Shown one piece after another: positions 9,036 to 17,139 of a stretch of 64,000 nt of DNA. Source of the stretch: Methylobacterium amylolyticum (lineage in GTDB: Bacteria > Pseudomonadota > Alphaproteobacteria > Rhizobiales > Beijerinckiaceae); NCBI RefSeq assembly GCF_030700245.1, contig NZ_JAUYZI010000029.1, positions 21,268 through 85,267 of the forward strand, given 5' to 3'. Positions within the stretch are counted from its first letter, which is position 1, and each line of letters begins with the position of its first letter. The position numbers were made by a program, and so were the translations under genes. Below the pieces are notes generated by a model. That model was not told the origin of the DNA, ran no database searches, and saw only the letters and a program-made list of their open reading frames with translations.

Positions 9036-9926
9036 ATGGCCACCGTCACACCGGTCACCGAACACCTGCTGCGCGCCCTGGGGCTGCCCGAGGCCGAGGG
9101 CGACAGCAAGGACGGGCGCGGGCGCGTCCTCGTGGTCGCGGGCTGCACGCAATTGCCCGGCGCCGTGCTGCTGGCGGCCGAGGCGGCGATGCGCGCCGGG
9201 GCCGGCAAGCTTCAGATCGCGGTCTGCCGGGACCTCGCGGTGCCGATCGGCATCGCGGTCCCCGAGGCGCTGGTGGTGGGCCTGCCCCAGACGCCCGACG
9301 GCGGGATCGCCAGCGCCTGCGCCGACGACCTCGCCGGCCGCGCCGGGCGCAGCGACGCGGTGCTGGCCGGCCCCGGCATGAACGAGGACGCGGACGGCGC
9401 GGCCCTAGCCGCCGCGCTGGTGCGCGGGGCCGCGGACGGCGACGCGGGGGTGGTGCTCGACGCCGGCGCGCTCGCCGCCCTGTCCGACGCGCCCGGCCTG
9501 ACGGGCGGGCTCGCCCGGCCCGCCGTGATCACCCCGCACGCGGGCGAGATGGCCAAGCTCCTCGGCCAATCCCGCGAGGCGATCGAGGCCGATCCCCTGG
9601 CCGCCGCCCGGGCCGCCACGGACCGGTTCGGCACGGTGACGGTGATGAAGGGCGGCCGGACCCACGTCGTCGCCCCCGACGGGCAAGCGTGGTGCTACGA
9701 GGTCGGCCATGTCGGGCTGGCGACCTCCGGCTCCGGCGACACGCTGGCCGGGCTGATCGTCGGCCTGCTCGCCCGCGGCGCCGCCCCCGAGGCGGCGGCC
9801 CTGTGGAGCGTCTACGCCCACGGCGAGGCCGGGCGCCGGCTGGCCCGCCGCTACGGCGGGATCGGCTTCCTCGCCCGGGAGATCCCGGGGCAGGTCCCGG
9901 GCATCCTCGCCGAGGTGATGGCCTGA
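9036..9926 (+). CDS. nnrD: ADP/ATP-dependent NAD(P)H-hydrate dehydratase
   Basis: A 296-residue ribokinase-fold enzyme of the YjeF C-terminal family. It repairs hydrated NAD(P)H by ATP/ADP-driven dehydration in the cytosol. Diagnostic motifs are the GxxxLPGA-type substrate loop (GCTQLPGAVLLAAEAAMRAG), AGPGM, VLDAGAL, TPHAGEMAKLLG, VMKGGRTHVV and the nucleotide/anion-hole GSGDTLAGLI. The ATG at 9036 has an AGGGGA ribosome site, so it is preferred over the GTG at 9006 that overlaps the phosphatase. It lacks the N-terminal epimerase (NnrE) domain found in the fused bacterial form, so the epimerase must be encoded elsewhere. Confidence 0.92.
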   Translation: MATVTPVTEHLLRALGLPEAEGDSKDGRGRVLVVAGCTQLPGAVLLAAEAAMRAGAGKLQIAVCRDLAVPIGIAVPEALVVGLPQTPDGGIASACADDLAGRAGRSDAVLAGPGMNEDADGAALAAALVRGAADGDAGVVLDAGALAALSDAPGLTGGLARPAVITPHAGEMAKLLGQSREAIEADPLAAARAATDRFGTVTVMKGGRTHVVAPDGQAWCYEVGHVGLATSGSGDTLAGLIVGLLARGAAPEAAALWSVYAHGEAGRRLARRYGGIGFLAREIPGQVPGILAEVMA

Positions 9927-10040
9927 TCCCGACCCGGGCGGGCCGCTGCGGCGCCCGCGCCGCGCGACAACCTGCCGGGGCGGATTCGGCCCGCGAAAGG
10001 CCGAGGTAGAGGCGGCTTCCCCGATCCCAGAGCCCACGAG

Positions 10041-10877
10041 ATGCGTCTCCTCATCGCCGACGGCAACGGCCGCGCGGCCCGCAGCCGCCACGTCGCGGCC
10101 ACCGGCCGGACCTCGGCCGAGTCCTACGCCGCCGTCGCCCGCGCCCTCGCCCCCGACGCCGTCTGCCGGCTCGCCTACCCCGCCGACGCCGACGCGGATG
10201 CGCCGGATCTCGGCGGCCTCGACGGGATGATCGTCACGGGCTCGACCCTCAAGGTCTCGCAGGGCGGCGCGGAGGTCGAGCGTCAGGTCGGGCTGATGCG
10301 CGCCGCGTTCGCGGCGGGGCTGCCGGTGTTCGGCTCGTGCTGGGGCGTGCAGCTCGCCGCCGTCGTGGCGGGCGGGCACGCGGCGGAGAACCCGCACGGC
10401 CCGGAATACGGCTTCGCCCGGGGGATCGTGCCCACCCGGGAAGGCCGCTCCCACCCGCTCCTCGCCGGCCGCCCGGAGACCTGGGAGGCCCCCGCCGTCC
10501 ACTCGGACGCGGTGCTGGAGCCGCCCCCCGGCGCCCGGGTTCTGGCCGGCAACCGGCTGCTCGGCGTCCAGGCGATCGAGATCCGGTGCGGGGCCGGCTG
10601 GTTCTGGGGCACGCAGTACCACCCGGAACTCGACCTCGACGAACTCGCCGCGATGCTGCGCCTGTGCGCGGCGGCGATCGTCGAGGCGGGCCTGGCCGAG
10701 GATCCGGCCGAGGTGCGCGCCTACGCCGACGAGGTCGCCGCCCTGCCCCGCGGCGATGCCGCGGCGGAGCGGATCGCGTGGCGCCACGGGATCGGACCGG
10801 AGGTGCTCGACGCCGGCCTCCGGCGCCGGGAGATCGCGAACTTCCTCGGGCACCTGCGCGCGGCGCGGCCCGATTGA
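10041..10877 (+). CDS. Type 1 (class I) glutamine amidotransferase
   Basis: A 278-residue stand-alone GATase1. It shows the nucleophile elbow GSCWGVQ (C100) and the His-Glu pair YHPE (H194, E196), giving a complete catalytic triad. Such proteins resemble the GMP-synthase glutaminase domain and release ammonia from glutamine for an unknown acceptor; gamma-glutamyl hydrolase-type members also exist. The C-terminal extension (about 200-278), rich in charged helices, is unlike GuaA. The gene stands alone on the plus strand between nnrD and the LOV kinase. The substrate is unresolved. Confidence 0.87.
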   Translation: MRLLIADGNGRAARSRHVAATGRTSAESYAAVARALAPDAVCRLAYPADADADAPDLGGLDGMIVTGSTLKVSQGGAEVERQVGLMRAAFAAGLPVFGSCWGVQLAAVVAGGHAAENPHGPEYGFARGIVPTREGRSHPLLAGRPETWEAPAVHSDAVLEPPPGARVLAGNRLLGVQAIEIRCGAGWFWGTQYHPELDLDELAAMLRLCAAAIVEAGLAEDPAEVRAYADEVAALPRGDAAAERIAWRHGIGPEVLDAGLRRREIANFLGHLRAARPD

Positions 10878-11027
10878 CCGCCCCCGGCGGCCTCCGGCCA
10901 CGGTGCGACCTCTTGGCCCGGTGGACACCGGTTGATGCAGATGCTTCCTACAACGTGGCCGTGCACAACCTTTCGTCCCTCGGTTCGAGGCTCTGCGGCG
11001 CCCGTCCCAGCAGCGAGGCCCCGGCCC

Positions 11028-12653
11028 ATGCCCTCATCGCCTGAGAAGCCGAAGAACAACGGGCCGCGCACGCCCGTGACCGGCAGCGGGCCGTCCGGCG
11101 TCATCGATCAGCATCACGACATCTTCTTCGCGGCCGTCGAGACGACGCGCATGCCGATGATCGTCACCGACCCGCACCAGCCCGACAACCCGATCATCTT
11201 CGTGAACCGCGCCTTCGAGCGCATGACCGGCTACACCCGGGACGAGCTGATCGGCACCAATTGCCGCTTCCTGCAAGGGCCCGACACCGACCGGGACACG
11301 GTGAGCGAGGTGCGTTCTGCGATCGCCGACCACCGCGAGTTCGCCACCGAGATCCTGAACTACCGCAAGGACGGCTCGTCCTTCTGGAACGCGCTGTTCG
11401 TCTCGCCGGTGTTCAACCGCCAGGGCGACCTCGTCTACTTCTTCGGCTCGCAGCTCGACGTCTCGCGCCGCCGCGACGCGGAGGAGAGCCTGCACCAGGC
11501 CCAGAAGATGGAGAGCCTCGGCCAGCTCACCGGCGGCATCGCGCACGACTTCAACAACCTGCTCCAGGTCATCTCCGGCCACAACGAGGTGATGCTGGCG
11601 CTGATCGACCACCCCGACATCGACGTCGCGCGCCTGCGCCGGGCGGGCGAGGCGGTGCGCGACGCCTCGGACCGCGCCGCCAAGCTGACCCACCAGCTCC
11701 TCGCCTTCTCGCGCAAGCAGCGCCTGGAGGGGCGGCTGCTCAACATCAACGGCCTCGTCCAGAACATGAGCGAGATGGCCGAGCGCACGCTCGGCGAGGC
11801 GGTCGTGATGCGGCTCGTGCCGGACCCCGACCTGTGGACGACGCGGATCGACCCGACCCAGGCCGAGGTCGCGCTGCTCAACGTGCTGATCAACGCCCGC
11901 GACGCCATGCCGAACGGCGGCACGGTGACGGTGAAGACCGAGAACCTGCTGATCGAGGACGAGGACACCGCCCTCTACAAGACGGTCGGACCCGGTGCCT
12001 ACGTCGTCGTCTCGGTGACCGATACCGGCAGCGGCATGCCGCCCGAGATCGTGGCGCGGGTGATGGAGCCGTTCTTCACCACCAAGCCCGACGGCAAGGG
12101 CACCGGGCTGGGGCTCGCGATGGTCTACGGCTTCGCCAAGCAGTCGGGCGGCTCGGTCAAGATCTACTCGGAGGTCGGCCACGGCACCACGGTGCGGCTG
12201 CTGTTCCCGGCCTCGGACCAGAAGGCGGAGGAGGAGCACCGGCCGACCATCCGGGCCGCCGACCGGCACGGAACCGAGACGGTGCTGGTGGTGGACGACC
12301 GGCCCGACGTGGCGGCCACCGCCGGCACGATCCTGGAGGATTTCGGCTACAAGGTCACCGTCGTCGACGGCCCGCGGGCGGCGCTGGAGATCCTCGACGG
12401 CGAGCCGCGCATCGACCTGCTGTTCACCGACCTGATCATGCCGGGCGGCATGAACGGGGTGATGCTGGCCCGCGCCGCCCGCGAGCGCCAGCCCAAGATC
12501 CGGGTGCTGCTGACCACGGGCTACGCCGAGGCGTCGCTGGAGCGCACGGACGCGGGCGGCACCGAGTTCGAGATCATCAACAAGCCCTACAAGCGCATGG
12601 AGCTGGCCCGCCGCGTCCGGCGCGTCCTCGACGGCCCCACCGGCGTCGGCTGA
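11028..12653 (+). CDS. LOV-domain hybrid histidine kinase (blue-light sensor)
   Basis: A 541-residue soluble sensor. The LOV photosensory domain (about 30-145) has GTNCRFLQG with photoactive Cys79 and flanking NYRKDGSSFWN. HisKA follows with GGIAHDFNNLL (H173). The HATPase domain has NVLINARDAMP, DTGSGM and GTGLGLAMVYG. A C-terminal receiver (about 415-535) has VVDD, phosphoacceptor D468 in FTDLIMP, and the conserved KPY lysine. In this family blue light forms a flavin-Cys adduct that controls autophosphorylation. I chose the ATG at 11028; an in-frame ATG at 10935 would add an unconserved, Pro/Arg-rich 31-residue leader. No separate output regulator is adjacent, so its partner is not known. 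Confidence 0.93.
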   Translation: MPSSPEKPKNNGPRTPVTGSGPSGVIDQHHDIFFAAVETTRMPMIVTDPHQPDNPIIFVNRAFERMTGYTRDELIGTNCRFLQGPDTDRDTVSEVRSAIADHREFATEILNYRKDGSSFWNALFVSPVFNRQGDLVYFFGSQLDVSRRRDAEESLHQAQKMESLGQLTGGIAHDFNNLLQVISGHNEVMLALIDHPDIDVARLRRAGEAVRDASDRAAKLTHQLLAFSRKQRLEGRLLNINGLVQNMSEMAERTLGEAVVMRLVPDPDLWTTRIDPTQAEVALLNVLINARDAMPNGGTVTVKTENLLIEDEDTALYKTVGPGAYVVVSVTDTGSGMPPEIVARVMEPFFTTKPDGKGTGLGLAMVYGFAKQSGGSVKIYSEVGHGTTVRLLFPASDQKAEEEHRPTIRAADRHGTETVLVVDDRPDVAATAGTILEDFGYKVTVVDGPRAALEILDGEPRIDLLFTDLIMPGGMNGVMLARAARERQPKIRVLLTTGYAEASLERTDAGGTEFEIINKPYKRMELARRVRRVLDGPTGVG

Positions 12654-12672
12654 GGGCGGGTCAGGGGCCCGG

Positions 12673-13116
12673 TCAGAACAGCGCGACCAGCGCCACGCCG
12701 CCGATCATCAGGGCCGCGCCGACGATCCGCCACAGGCTCGCCGGGTGCACCGGAAAGCCGACCCAGCCGAAATGGTCGAGCACGAGCGAGGCGACGACGC
12801 CGACCGTCACGATGATGCCGAGGAACGAGGCCGCGCCGATGGCGGGCGAGGCGTAGAGCTGCGCGAGGATCAGCAGGACGCTGAACAGGCCGCCGAGCCA
12901 CGCCCACCACGGCACGGCGGCGAGCTGCGGCCCGCTCGGCAGCTCCAGCTTGCCGACCGCGACCCCGCCGACGAGCAGCGCCGCCGTGCTGACGAGCAGG
13001 ATGATCAGGGCGGCGGTGACGGGCAGGCCCAGCGCCTTCGACAGGGTCGCGTTCTGCCCGGGCTGGATCGCGTTGGAGATGCCAGCCAGGATGGTGAGAC
13101 CGTAGAGAAACCACAT
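12673..13116 (-). CDS. Small DMT-superfamily membrane protein, YdcZ (DUF606) type
   Basis: A 147-residue protein with five predicted helices and little else. The start MWFLYGLTILAGISNAIQPG and the internal GGVAVGKLELPS, VPWWAWLGGLFSV and GAASFLGIIVTVG wording match the YdcZ/DUF606 half-size drug/metabolite transporters, which probably dimerise. The ATG at 13116 is chosen over an upstream TTG because the helical family pattern begins there. It converges with the LOV kinase gene across a 19-base gap. The transported substrate is unknown. Confidence 0.85.
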   Translation of the reverse strand: MWFLYGLTILAGISNAIQPGQNATLSKALGLPVTAALIILLVSTAALLVGGVAVGKLELPSGPQLAAVPWWAWLGGLFSVLLILAQLYASPAIGAASFLGIIVTVGVVASLVLDHFGWVGFPVHPASLWRIVGAALMIGGVALVALF

Positions 13117-13210
13117 GCCCGGCCAAGCCGCCGGGCACGCGGTCAAGTTTCCGCGGCGCCCGTGGCCGCGACAAGATGCGCCGGGGCGCTCGGTCCCGGC
13201 GCGCCCTCCG

Positions 13211-13495
13211 CTACCGGCTGCCGCTCGGCGCCGCGCCGCTGCCGGTGGCGCCGTTGCCCATGCCGCTGCCGGCGGCCGCGCCGGGCGTGCTGACCGGCGG
13301 CCCGCCGCTGGTCCCGGGCGCCATGCCGGTCCCCGCCGCGCCCGGCCGCTCCATGGCCTTCTCCGCGTTGCTCTTCACGCTGCCGGGGTTGTTCATGTTG
13401 CGCTCCGCGCTCCCGCCGCCGGTGGTCTGGGCGAACGCCGCTCCGGTGACCGCGAGCGTGAAGGCGGCGGCGAGGCCGAGTGTCCTGATCGTCAT
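13211..13495 (-). CDS. Small secreted Gly/Ala/Pro-rich protein
   Basis: A 94-residue product with a clear signal peptide (MTIRTLGLAAAFTLAVTGAAFAQ, cleavage after AFA) and a mature part rich in G, A, P, S and N with no fold I recognise (ERNMNNPGSVKSNAEKAMERPG). The mid-region resembles small stress- or osmotically-linked exported proteins seen in Methylobacterium and rhizobia, but this is only an impression. It lies downstream of the OB-fold/PepSY gene on the same strand, separated by 169 bases that contain a 15-base tandem repeat. Confidence 0.75.
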   Translation of the reverse strand: MTIRTLGLAAAFTLAVTGAAFAQTTGGGSAERNMNNPGSVKSNAEKAMERPGAAGTGMAPGTSGGPPVSTPGAAAGSGMGNGATGSGAAPSGSR

Positions 13496-13592
13496 GGCTG
13501 TTGTCCCTCCGGGCCGGCCCGTGCGAGCCGCCCCGAGGTCAACCGCGCCGCGGCGGCGATCGTTCTCGCGGATCCGGGGCGCCGGCCTGCGA

Positions 13593-13652
13593 CCCTTCGG
13601 CCTGCCGCTCTTCGGCCTGCCACTTTTCGGCCTGTGACCCTTCGGCCGGCGC
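13593..13652. repeat. Four-copy 15-base tandem repeat between two leftward genes
   Basis: The core TTCGGCC recurs at 13596, 13611, 13626 and 13641, exactly every 15 bases, inside units of the form cycTTCGGCCTGccr. It ends about 12 bases before the stop codon at 13665 of the leftward gene, so it lies in that gene's 3' untranslated region. A rightward reading frame (LPLFG repeats) crosses it but has no ribosome site or coding character. Confidence 0.85.
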
Positions 13653-13664
13653 CCCGGGCTCCGG

Positions 13665-14324
13665 TCACAGCGTCGGTTTCTCGCGGATGCGCCCGTCGAA
13701 CCCGACGTGGAGCTGGCGCTCCTGGCCGTCCTTGCGGGCCGCGACCTCGAGGTGGCGCGGGCCCCGCCCCGTCACGCGCACGTCGCCGTAGCCCGCCGCC
13801 TCCACCGCCGCGGTCAGGGCCGGCACGTCGACCTTGGGCCCCAGCCCGACCTTGTCCTTGGCCCAGTCGAGGCTGCCGGCCGGCGGACCGCCCGCAGACC
13901 CGAGCAGGACCTGCCGCCCGTCGCCGCGGGTGAGGATCCGGGCGTGCAGGAAGCCCTTCTCGAAGCGCCCCTGGACCGTCACGGTCTCGCCCTTGACGAC
14001 CAGCCCGCCGCCCTCGCCGTCGCGGCCGGTCTCGACCAGCGCCCGGCCGGTGCCGTCCTGGACCACGAACTTGTTGCCGAAGATCTCGGCGACCTCGCCC
14101 TTCACCGCCGTGGCGCCCGAGGGGGCGAGCGCCTGGATCGCCACCGGCGCGACCGGCGTCGGCCGCACCTCGCCCTGCGCCAGCGAGAGGCCCGCCGCAC
14201 CCAGCGCCAGGGGGACCGCGACCAGCCCCACCGCCCAGGTCCGCCGCGGCACCCGCCGGGGGCGGGACGGGGCGGCCTGCGGGATCTCGCGCGCGGTCCC
14301 GTCGATGATCGTGTCGTCGCTCAT
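13665..14324 (-). CDS. Membrane-anchored/exported OB-fold plus PepSY-like envelope protein
   Basis: A 219-residue protein. Residues 1-27 are cytoplasmic and basic. A hydrophobic segment (about 28-50, WAVGLVAVPLALGAAGLSLAQ) serves as signal or anchor. Residues about 70-140 look like an OB-type beta barrel (VKGEVAEIFGNKFVVQDGTGRALVETG, then GETVTVQGRF). The tail (about 165-219) has the PepSY pattern AVEAAGYGDVRVTGRG..LEV..RKDGQER.LHVGFDGRI. PepSY proteins are often targets or partners of PhoPQ-like systems, and this gene is divergent from such a system at 14660. The two likely share the regulatory region. The domain calls are by eye. Confidence 0.75.
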   Translation of the reverse strand: MSDDTIIDGTAREIPQAAPSRPRRVPRRTWAVGLVAVPLALGAAGLSLAQGEVRPTPVAPVAIQALAPSGATAVKGEVAEIFGNKFVVQDGTGRALVETGRDGEGGGLVVKGETVTVQGRFEKGFLHARILTRGDGRQVLLGSAGGPPAGSLDWAKDKVGLGPKVDVPALTAAVEAAGYGDVRVTGRGPRHLEVAARKDGQERQLHVGFDGRIREKPTL

Positions 14325-14395
14325 GTCTCGTCTGCCTTCGCTTCGGGGCCCGTTCGGCCCGTGGCGCCGTCCTACGGCAGCCCCGCCAATCGGGC

Positions 14396-14424
14396 CTGAA
14401 CCGCCCGGTTCAGTCCCGGTTAAG
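14396..14424. promoter_or_regulatory. Candidate OmpR/PhoP-type operator
   Basis: CTGAAC-6-GTTCAG (14396-14413) is a perfect inverted repeat. Its right arm also forms a direct repeat GTTCAG-TCCCG-GTTAAG (14408-14424) with 11-base period, the geometry bound by OmpR/PhoP winged-helix dimers. It lies 72 bases upstream of the leftward PepSY-type gene and in the control region of the regulator gene. The site is visible in the sequence; binding is inferred. Confidence 0.5.
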
Positions 14425-14433
14425 CCTCCGGGC

Positions 14434-14539
14434 CTAAGCAGGTTTCGCCGAAGTGGTCGCCGGTTCGGCGTCGAAAACCTGCGATCCCCCAAGGATCTAA
14501 GCGGGTGAAGCGTTGGCGTGCCGACGCGAACCTGCTTAG
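14434..14539. repeat. Rhizobiales-type palindromic intergenic element
   Basis: The outer arms ctaagcaggtttcgc (14434-14448) and gcgaacctgcttag (14526-14539) are inverted copies with one mismatch. The left half contains an inner palindrome CGCCGAA...TTCGGCG (14446-14470) followed by GTCGAAAACC. The phrase TTTCGCCGAAGTGG..CCGGTTCGGCGTCGAAAAC resembles the dispersed palindromic elements of Rhizobiales as I recall them. The element occupies most of the space between the divergent genes. It could be a mobile palindromic repeat and could fold in the leader of the regulator mRNA. Confidence 0.65.
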
Positions 14540-14659
14540 AGCCGGGACGCGAGCGGGCACGGCGCCAAGTCCCTGGCGCGCCGCGCGCTTTCGCAACCGG
14601 ACCGGGCTTCGCCGCCGGACGACGGGCGCGCCCGCGGTGCGGGGTGGGGGAGACGCGCG

Positions 14660-15325
14660 GTGAAGATTCTTCTGGTCGAGGACGACGCGGCCCTGGCCGG
14701 CGCGGTCGCCAGGGCCCTGCGCGCCGAGAACTGCGCCGTCGATCAGGCCGGCACCGGCGAGGATGCCCGCCACCTCGGCGAGACCGAGGGCTACGACGCC
14801 TGCGTGCTCGACCTCGGGCTCCCGCGCGGCGACGGGATCTCGGTGCTCGCCGCGTGGCGCGCGGCCGGGCGCACGCTGCCGGTGCTGGTGCTCACCGCCC
14901 GCGACGGCTGGAGCGACAAGGTCGCCGCGTTCAAGGCGGGGGCGGACGACTACCTCGTCAAGCCGTTCCGGGTGGAGGAGCTGGTGATCCGCCTGCGCGC
15001 CCTGGTCCGCCGGGCGCAGGGCGGGGGCGCGAGCCGCATCCTGTGCGGGCCCCTGAGCTTCGACCCCGGGCTCGGCGCGTTCGAGCGCGACGGGCTGCCG
15101 CTGAAGCTGACGGGCCTGGAATGGCGGGTGCTGTCCTGCCTCATGCTCAACCGCGACGCGGTGGTGCCGCGGCCGCACCTGATCGAGCGGGTCTACGAGG
15201 GCGACGCCGAGGTCGATTCGAACTCGGTGGAGGTGATCATCACCCGGCTGCGCCGGAAGATCGCGCCGGCCCGGATCGAGAGCGTGCGCGGCCACGGCTA
15301 CCGGCTCGGGGCGGGGCCGGGCTGA
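14660..15325 (+). CDS. OmpR-family response regulator (PhoP/QseB-like)
   Basis: A 221-residue DNA-binding regulator. The receiver domain (1-115) has acidic pair VEDDA, phosphoacceptor D51 in VLDLGLP, LTARD and DDYLVKPF. A winged-helix domain (about 125-217) has LTGLEWRVLSCLM, VDSNSVEVIITRLRRKI and RGHGYRLG. The GTG start follows GGGGAGA at an ideal distance. The stop overlaps the start of its kinase (TGATG), so the two are co-translated. The sub-family resembles PhoP/QseB/TctD regulators. It probably regulates itself and the divergent PepSY-type gene through the half-sites at 14396-14424. Confidence 0.92.
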   Translation: MKILLVEDDAALAGAVARALRAENCAVDQAGTGEDARHLGETEGYDACVLDLGLPRGDGISVLAAWRAAGRTLPVLVLTARDGWSDKVAAFKAGADDYLVKPFRVEELVIRLRALVRRAQGGGASRILCGPLSFDPGLGAFERDGLPLKLTGLEWRVLSCLMLNRDAVVPRPHLIERVYEGDAEVDSNSVEVIITRLRRKIAPARIESVRGHGYRLGAGPG

Positions 15326-16635
15326 TGCACGCCGGCTCCCTGCGCACCCGGCTGCTCGTCGCCGCCCTCGGCCTCGTGACGGTCGCGCTCGTGGTGGCCG
15401 GGCTCGCCATCGGCCTGATCCTGCACCGCTTCGTGCGCGGGCAGATCGACGGGCGGCTCGACGCGCAGATCACCGCCCTGCGCGCCGGGGTGGAGGCCGG
15501 CGCCCTGCCCGGCGCCCTCGACGCCCCGCCCTTCGACCGGCCGGGCTCGGGCTGGGCCTGGGAGGTGCGGCGCGGGACGGTGCTCGCCCGCTCCGCCTCC
15601 CTCGACGGCGGCGGGATCGTCGCCCCGGACCCGCCCGACGACGAGCCCGGCCGGCCCCGCCCGGCGGAGGGGCGTGGACCCCGCGGCGAGCCGCTGATCC
15701 TGCGCGTCCTCGACCTGCCGGGCGATCCGCCGACCACCATCCTCGCCGCCGCGCCGCGGGCGGCCCTGCGCGGCCCGCTGCGCGAGGCGCTGACGAGCCT
15801 CGCCCTGGCGCTCGGGATCCTCGGCCTGTGCCTCGTCGGCGGCGTGCTCGTGCAGGTGCGCCTCGGCCTCGGGCCGCTGAAGCGCCTCGGGGCCGACCTC
15901 GCCGCGGTGCGCGCGGGCCGCCGGGCGCGGGTGCCCGCCGAGCAGCCCGCCGAGATCGCCCCCGTCGTGGCCGAACTCAACGCGCTGCTCGACCAGAACG
16001 CGCGCAACCTGGAGCGCGCGCGCGGCCACGTCGCCAACCTCGCCCACGCGCTCAAGACGCCGCTCGCCACCCTCGCCATGGTGCTGTCCGAGCCGGGCCG
16101 CGATCCCGGCGGCGACCTGCGCGCCGCGGTCGGCGCCATGGACCGGCGGGTGCGCCACCACCTGCGCCGGGCCCGCGCCGCGGCGCTCGCGGGTTCCGCC
16201 CAGGCCCGCACACCGCTGGAGCCCCGCCTCGCCGACCTGCGCGACGCGCTGGCCAAGCTCCACGCCGACCGGGGCGTGCGGATCGACCTCGCCGTGCCGG
16301 CCGATCTGGCGGCGGCCTGCGAGGCGCAGGATCTCGACGAGATGCTCGGCAACCTCCTCGACAACGCCTGCCGCTGGTGCCGGGGCGCGGTCCGGGTCTC
16401 CGTCGAGCGGGCGGAGGACGGCGTGCGGGTGCGGGTCGAGGACGACGGGCCGGGCCTCGACCCGGAGGCCGCCGCGGCGGTGATGGCCCGCGGCCGGCGC
16501 CTCGACGAGGGCGTGCCGGGCCACGGCTTCGGCCTGCCGATCACCCTGGAGCTGGCGGAACTCTACGGCGGATCCCTGCGGCTCGGGCGCTCCGAGCTGG
16601 GCGGGCTGTGCGCCGCGCTGAGCCTGCCCGCCTGA
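15325..16635 (+). CDS. Two-component sensor histidine kinase (PhoQ/QseC-like)
   Basis: A 436-residue inner-membrane kinase with two transmembrane helices (about 10-32 and 155-178) flanking a periplasmic sensor of about 120 residues rich in Pro, Gly and acidic residues (PDPPDDEPGRPRPAEGRG). A HAMP-like stretch follows. The H-box NLAHALKTPLATL has H241. The catalytic domain has the N-box NLLDNACRW, DDGPGLDP, and GHGFGLPI in place of a canonical GxGLGL. The acidic periplasmic loop suits cation or antimicrobial-peptide sensing as in PhoQ, but that is inference. It pairs with the overlapping regulator upstream. Confidence 0.9.
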   Translation: MHAGSLRTRLLVAALGLVTVALVVAGLAIGLILHRFVRGQIDGRLDAQITALRAGVEAGALPGALDAPPFDRPGSGWAWEVRRGTVLARSASLDGGGIVAPDPPDDEPGRPRPAEGRGPRGEPLILRVLDLPGDPPTTILAAAPRAALRGPLREALTSLALALGILGLCLVGGVLVQVRLGLGPLKRLGADLAAVRAGRRARVPAEQPAEIAPVVAELNALLDQNARNLERARGHVANLAHALKTPLATLAMVLSEPGRDPGGDLRAAVGAMDRRVRHHLRRARAAALAGSAQARTPLEPRLADLRDALAKLHADRGVRIDLAVPADLAAACEAQDLDEMLGNLLDNACRWCRGAVRVSVERAEDGVRVRVEDDGPGLDPEAAAAVMARGRRLDEGVPGHGFGLPITLELAELYGGSLRLGRSELGGLCAALSLPA

Positions 16636-16651
16636 GGGCGCGGGCGGGTGC

Positions 16652-16843
16652 TCAGTCGGAGGCGACCCGCACCGACTCCGCGACCCCGTCCGTCTTGCCG
16701 GACAGCCCCGGCACCTCGTCGAGCTGCCGCAGGTCGGTGAAGCGCCCGCGCTCCTCCCGGTAGCGGACGATCTCGGGCCCGTGGCCCTTGAGCGCCGGCA
16801 CCGCGTCCAGCTCCTCGGCCGTGGCCGTGTTCAGATCGATCAT
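16652..16843 (-). CDS. Small helix-hairpin-helix (ComEA-like) protein
   Basis: 63 residues that are almost entirely one HhH domain: DLNTATAEELDAVPALKGHGPEIVRYREERGRFTDLRQLDEVPGL. This matches the ComEA C-terminal DNA-binding repeat. There is no signal peptide or membrane anchor, so unlike true ComEA it would stay in the cytoplasm and bind DNA non-specifically. It converges with the sensor kinase gene (16-base gap) and precedes a 46-codon membrane-protein gene on the same strand. Confidence 0.8.
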   Translation of the reverse strand: MIDLNTATAEELDAVPALKGHGPEIVRYREERGRFTDLRQLDEVPGLSGKTDGVAESVRVASD

Positions 16844-16880
16844 CGCGTTCCTTCCGAGGCCCGATCTCCGCTCACGACCG

Positions 16881-17021
16881 TCACCGCGAGGTCGGGGCGG
16901 CCGTCTCCGCCGGGGCGACGACGGGGGTGACGTAGGACCACGTGAGGCCGATCATCAGGATGCCCGCCCCGAGGGCGGCCACGGTGCCGACGATGATCCA
17001 GTTCTTGATTCTGCGCTGCAT
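16881..17021 (-). CDS. 46-residue single-pass membrane protein
   Basis: ATG at 17021, TGA at 16881-16883. The product has a basic start (MQRRIKNW), one hydrophobic helix (about 8-32, IIVGTVAALGAGILMIGLTW) and a short periplasmic tail rich in Ala/Pro/Thr. Composition and codon use are consistent with coding: third positions are nearly all G/C. It ends 37 bases before the start of the HhH gene. No known function is recognised; it may be a small envelope or stress peptide. Confidence 0.6.
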   Translation of the reverse strand: MQRRIKNWIIVGTVAALGAGILMIGLTWSYVTPVVAPAETAAPTSR

Positions 17022-17139
17022 GCCGCCGATCTAGGGCGGCGCGGCCGCGGGCCGAGGCCTGCGCTCGTGGACGCCGCACCGGCGGAGCGGGCGCCCGGTT
17101 CGAGCACCCGGTTCGAGCGCTCACTTCGAGCGCTCACAT

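Noticed and set aside
13176..13637. Rightward frame with LPLFG repeats opposite the small secreted protein
   Set aside because: The repeats come from a 15-base tandem repeat; the leftward frame has a proper signal peptide, while this one lacks ribosome site and domain.
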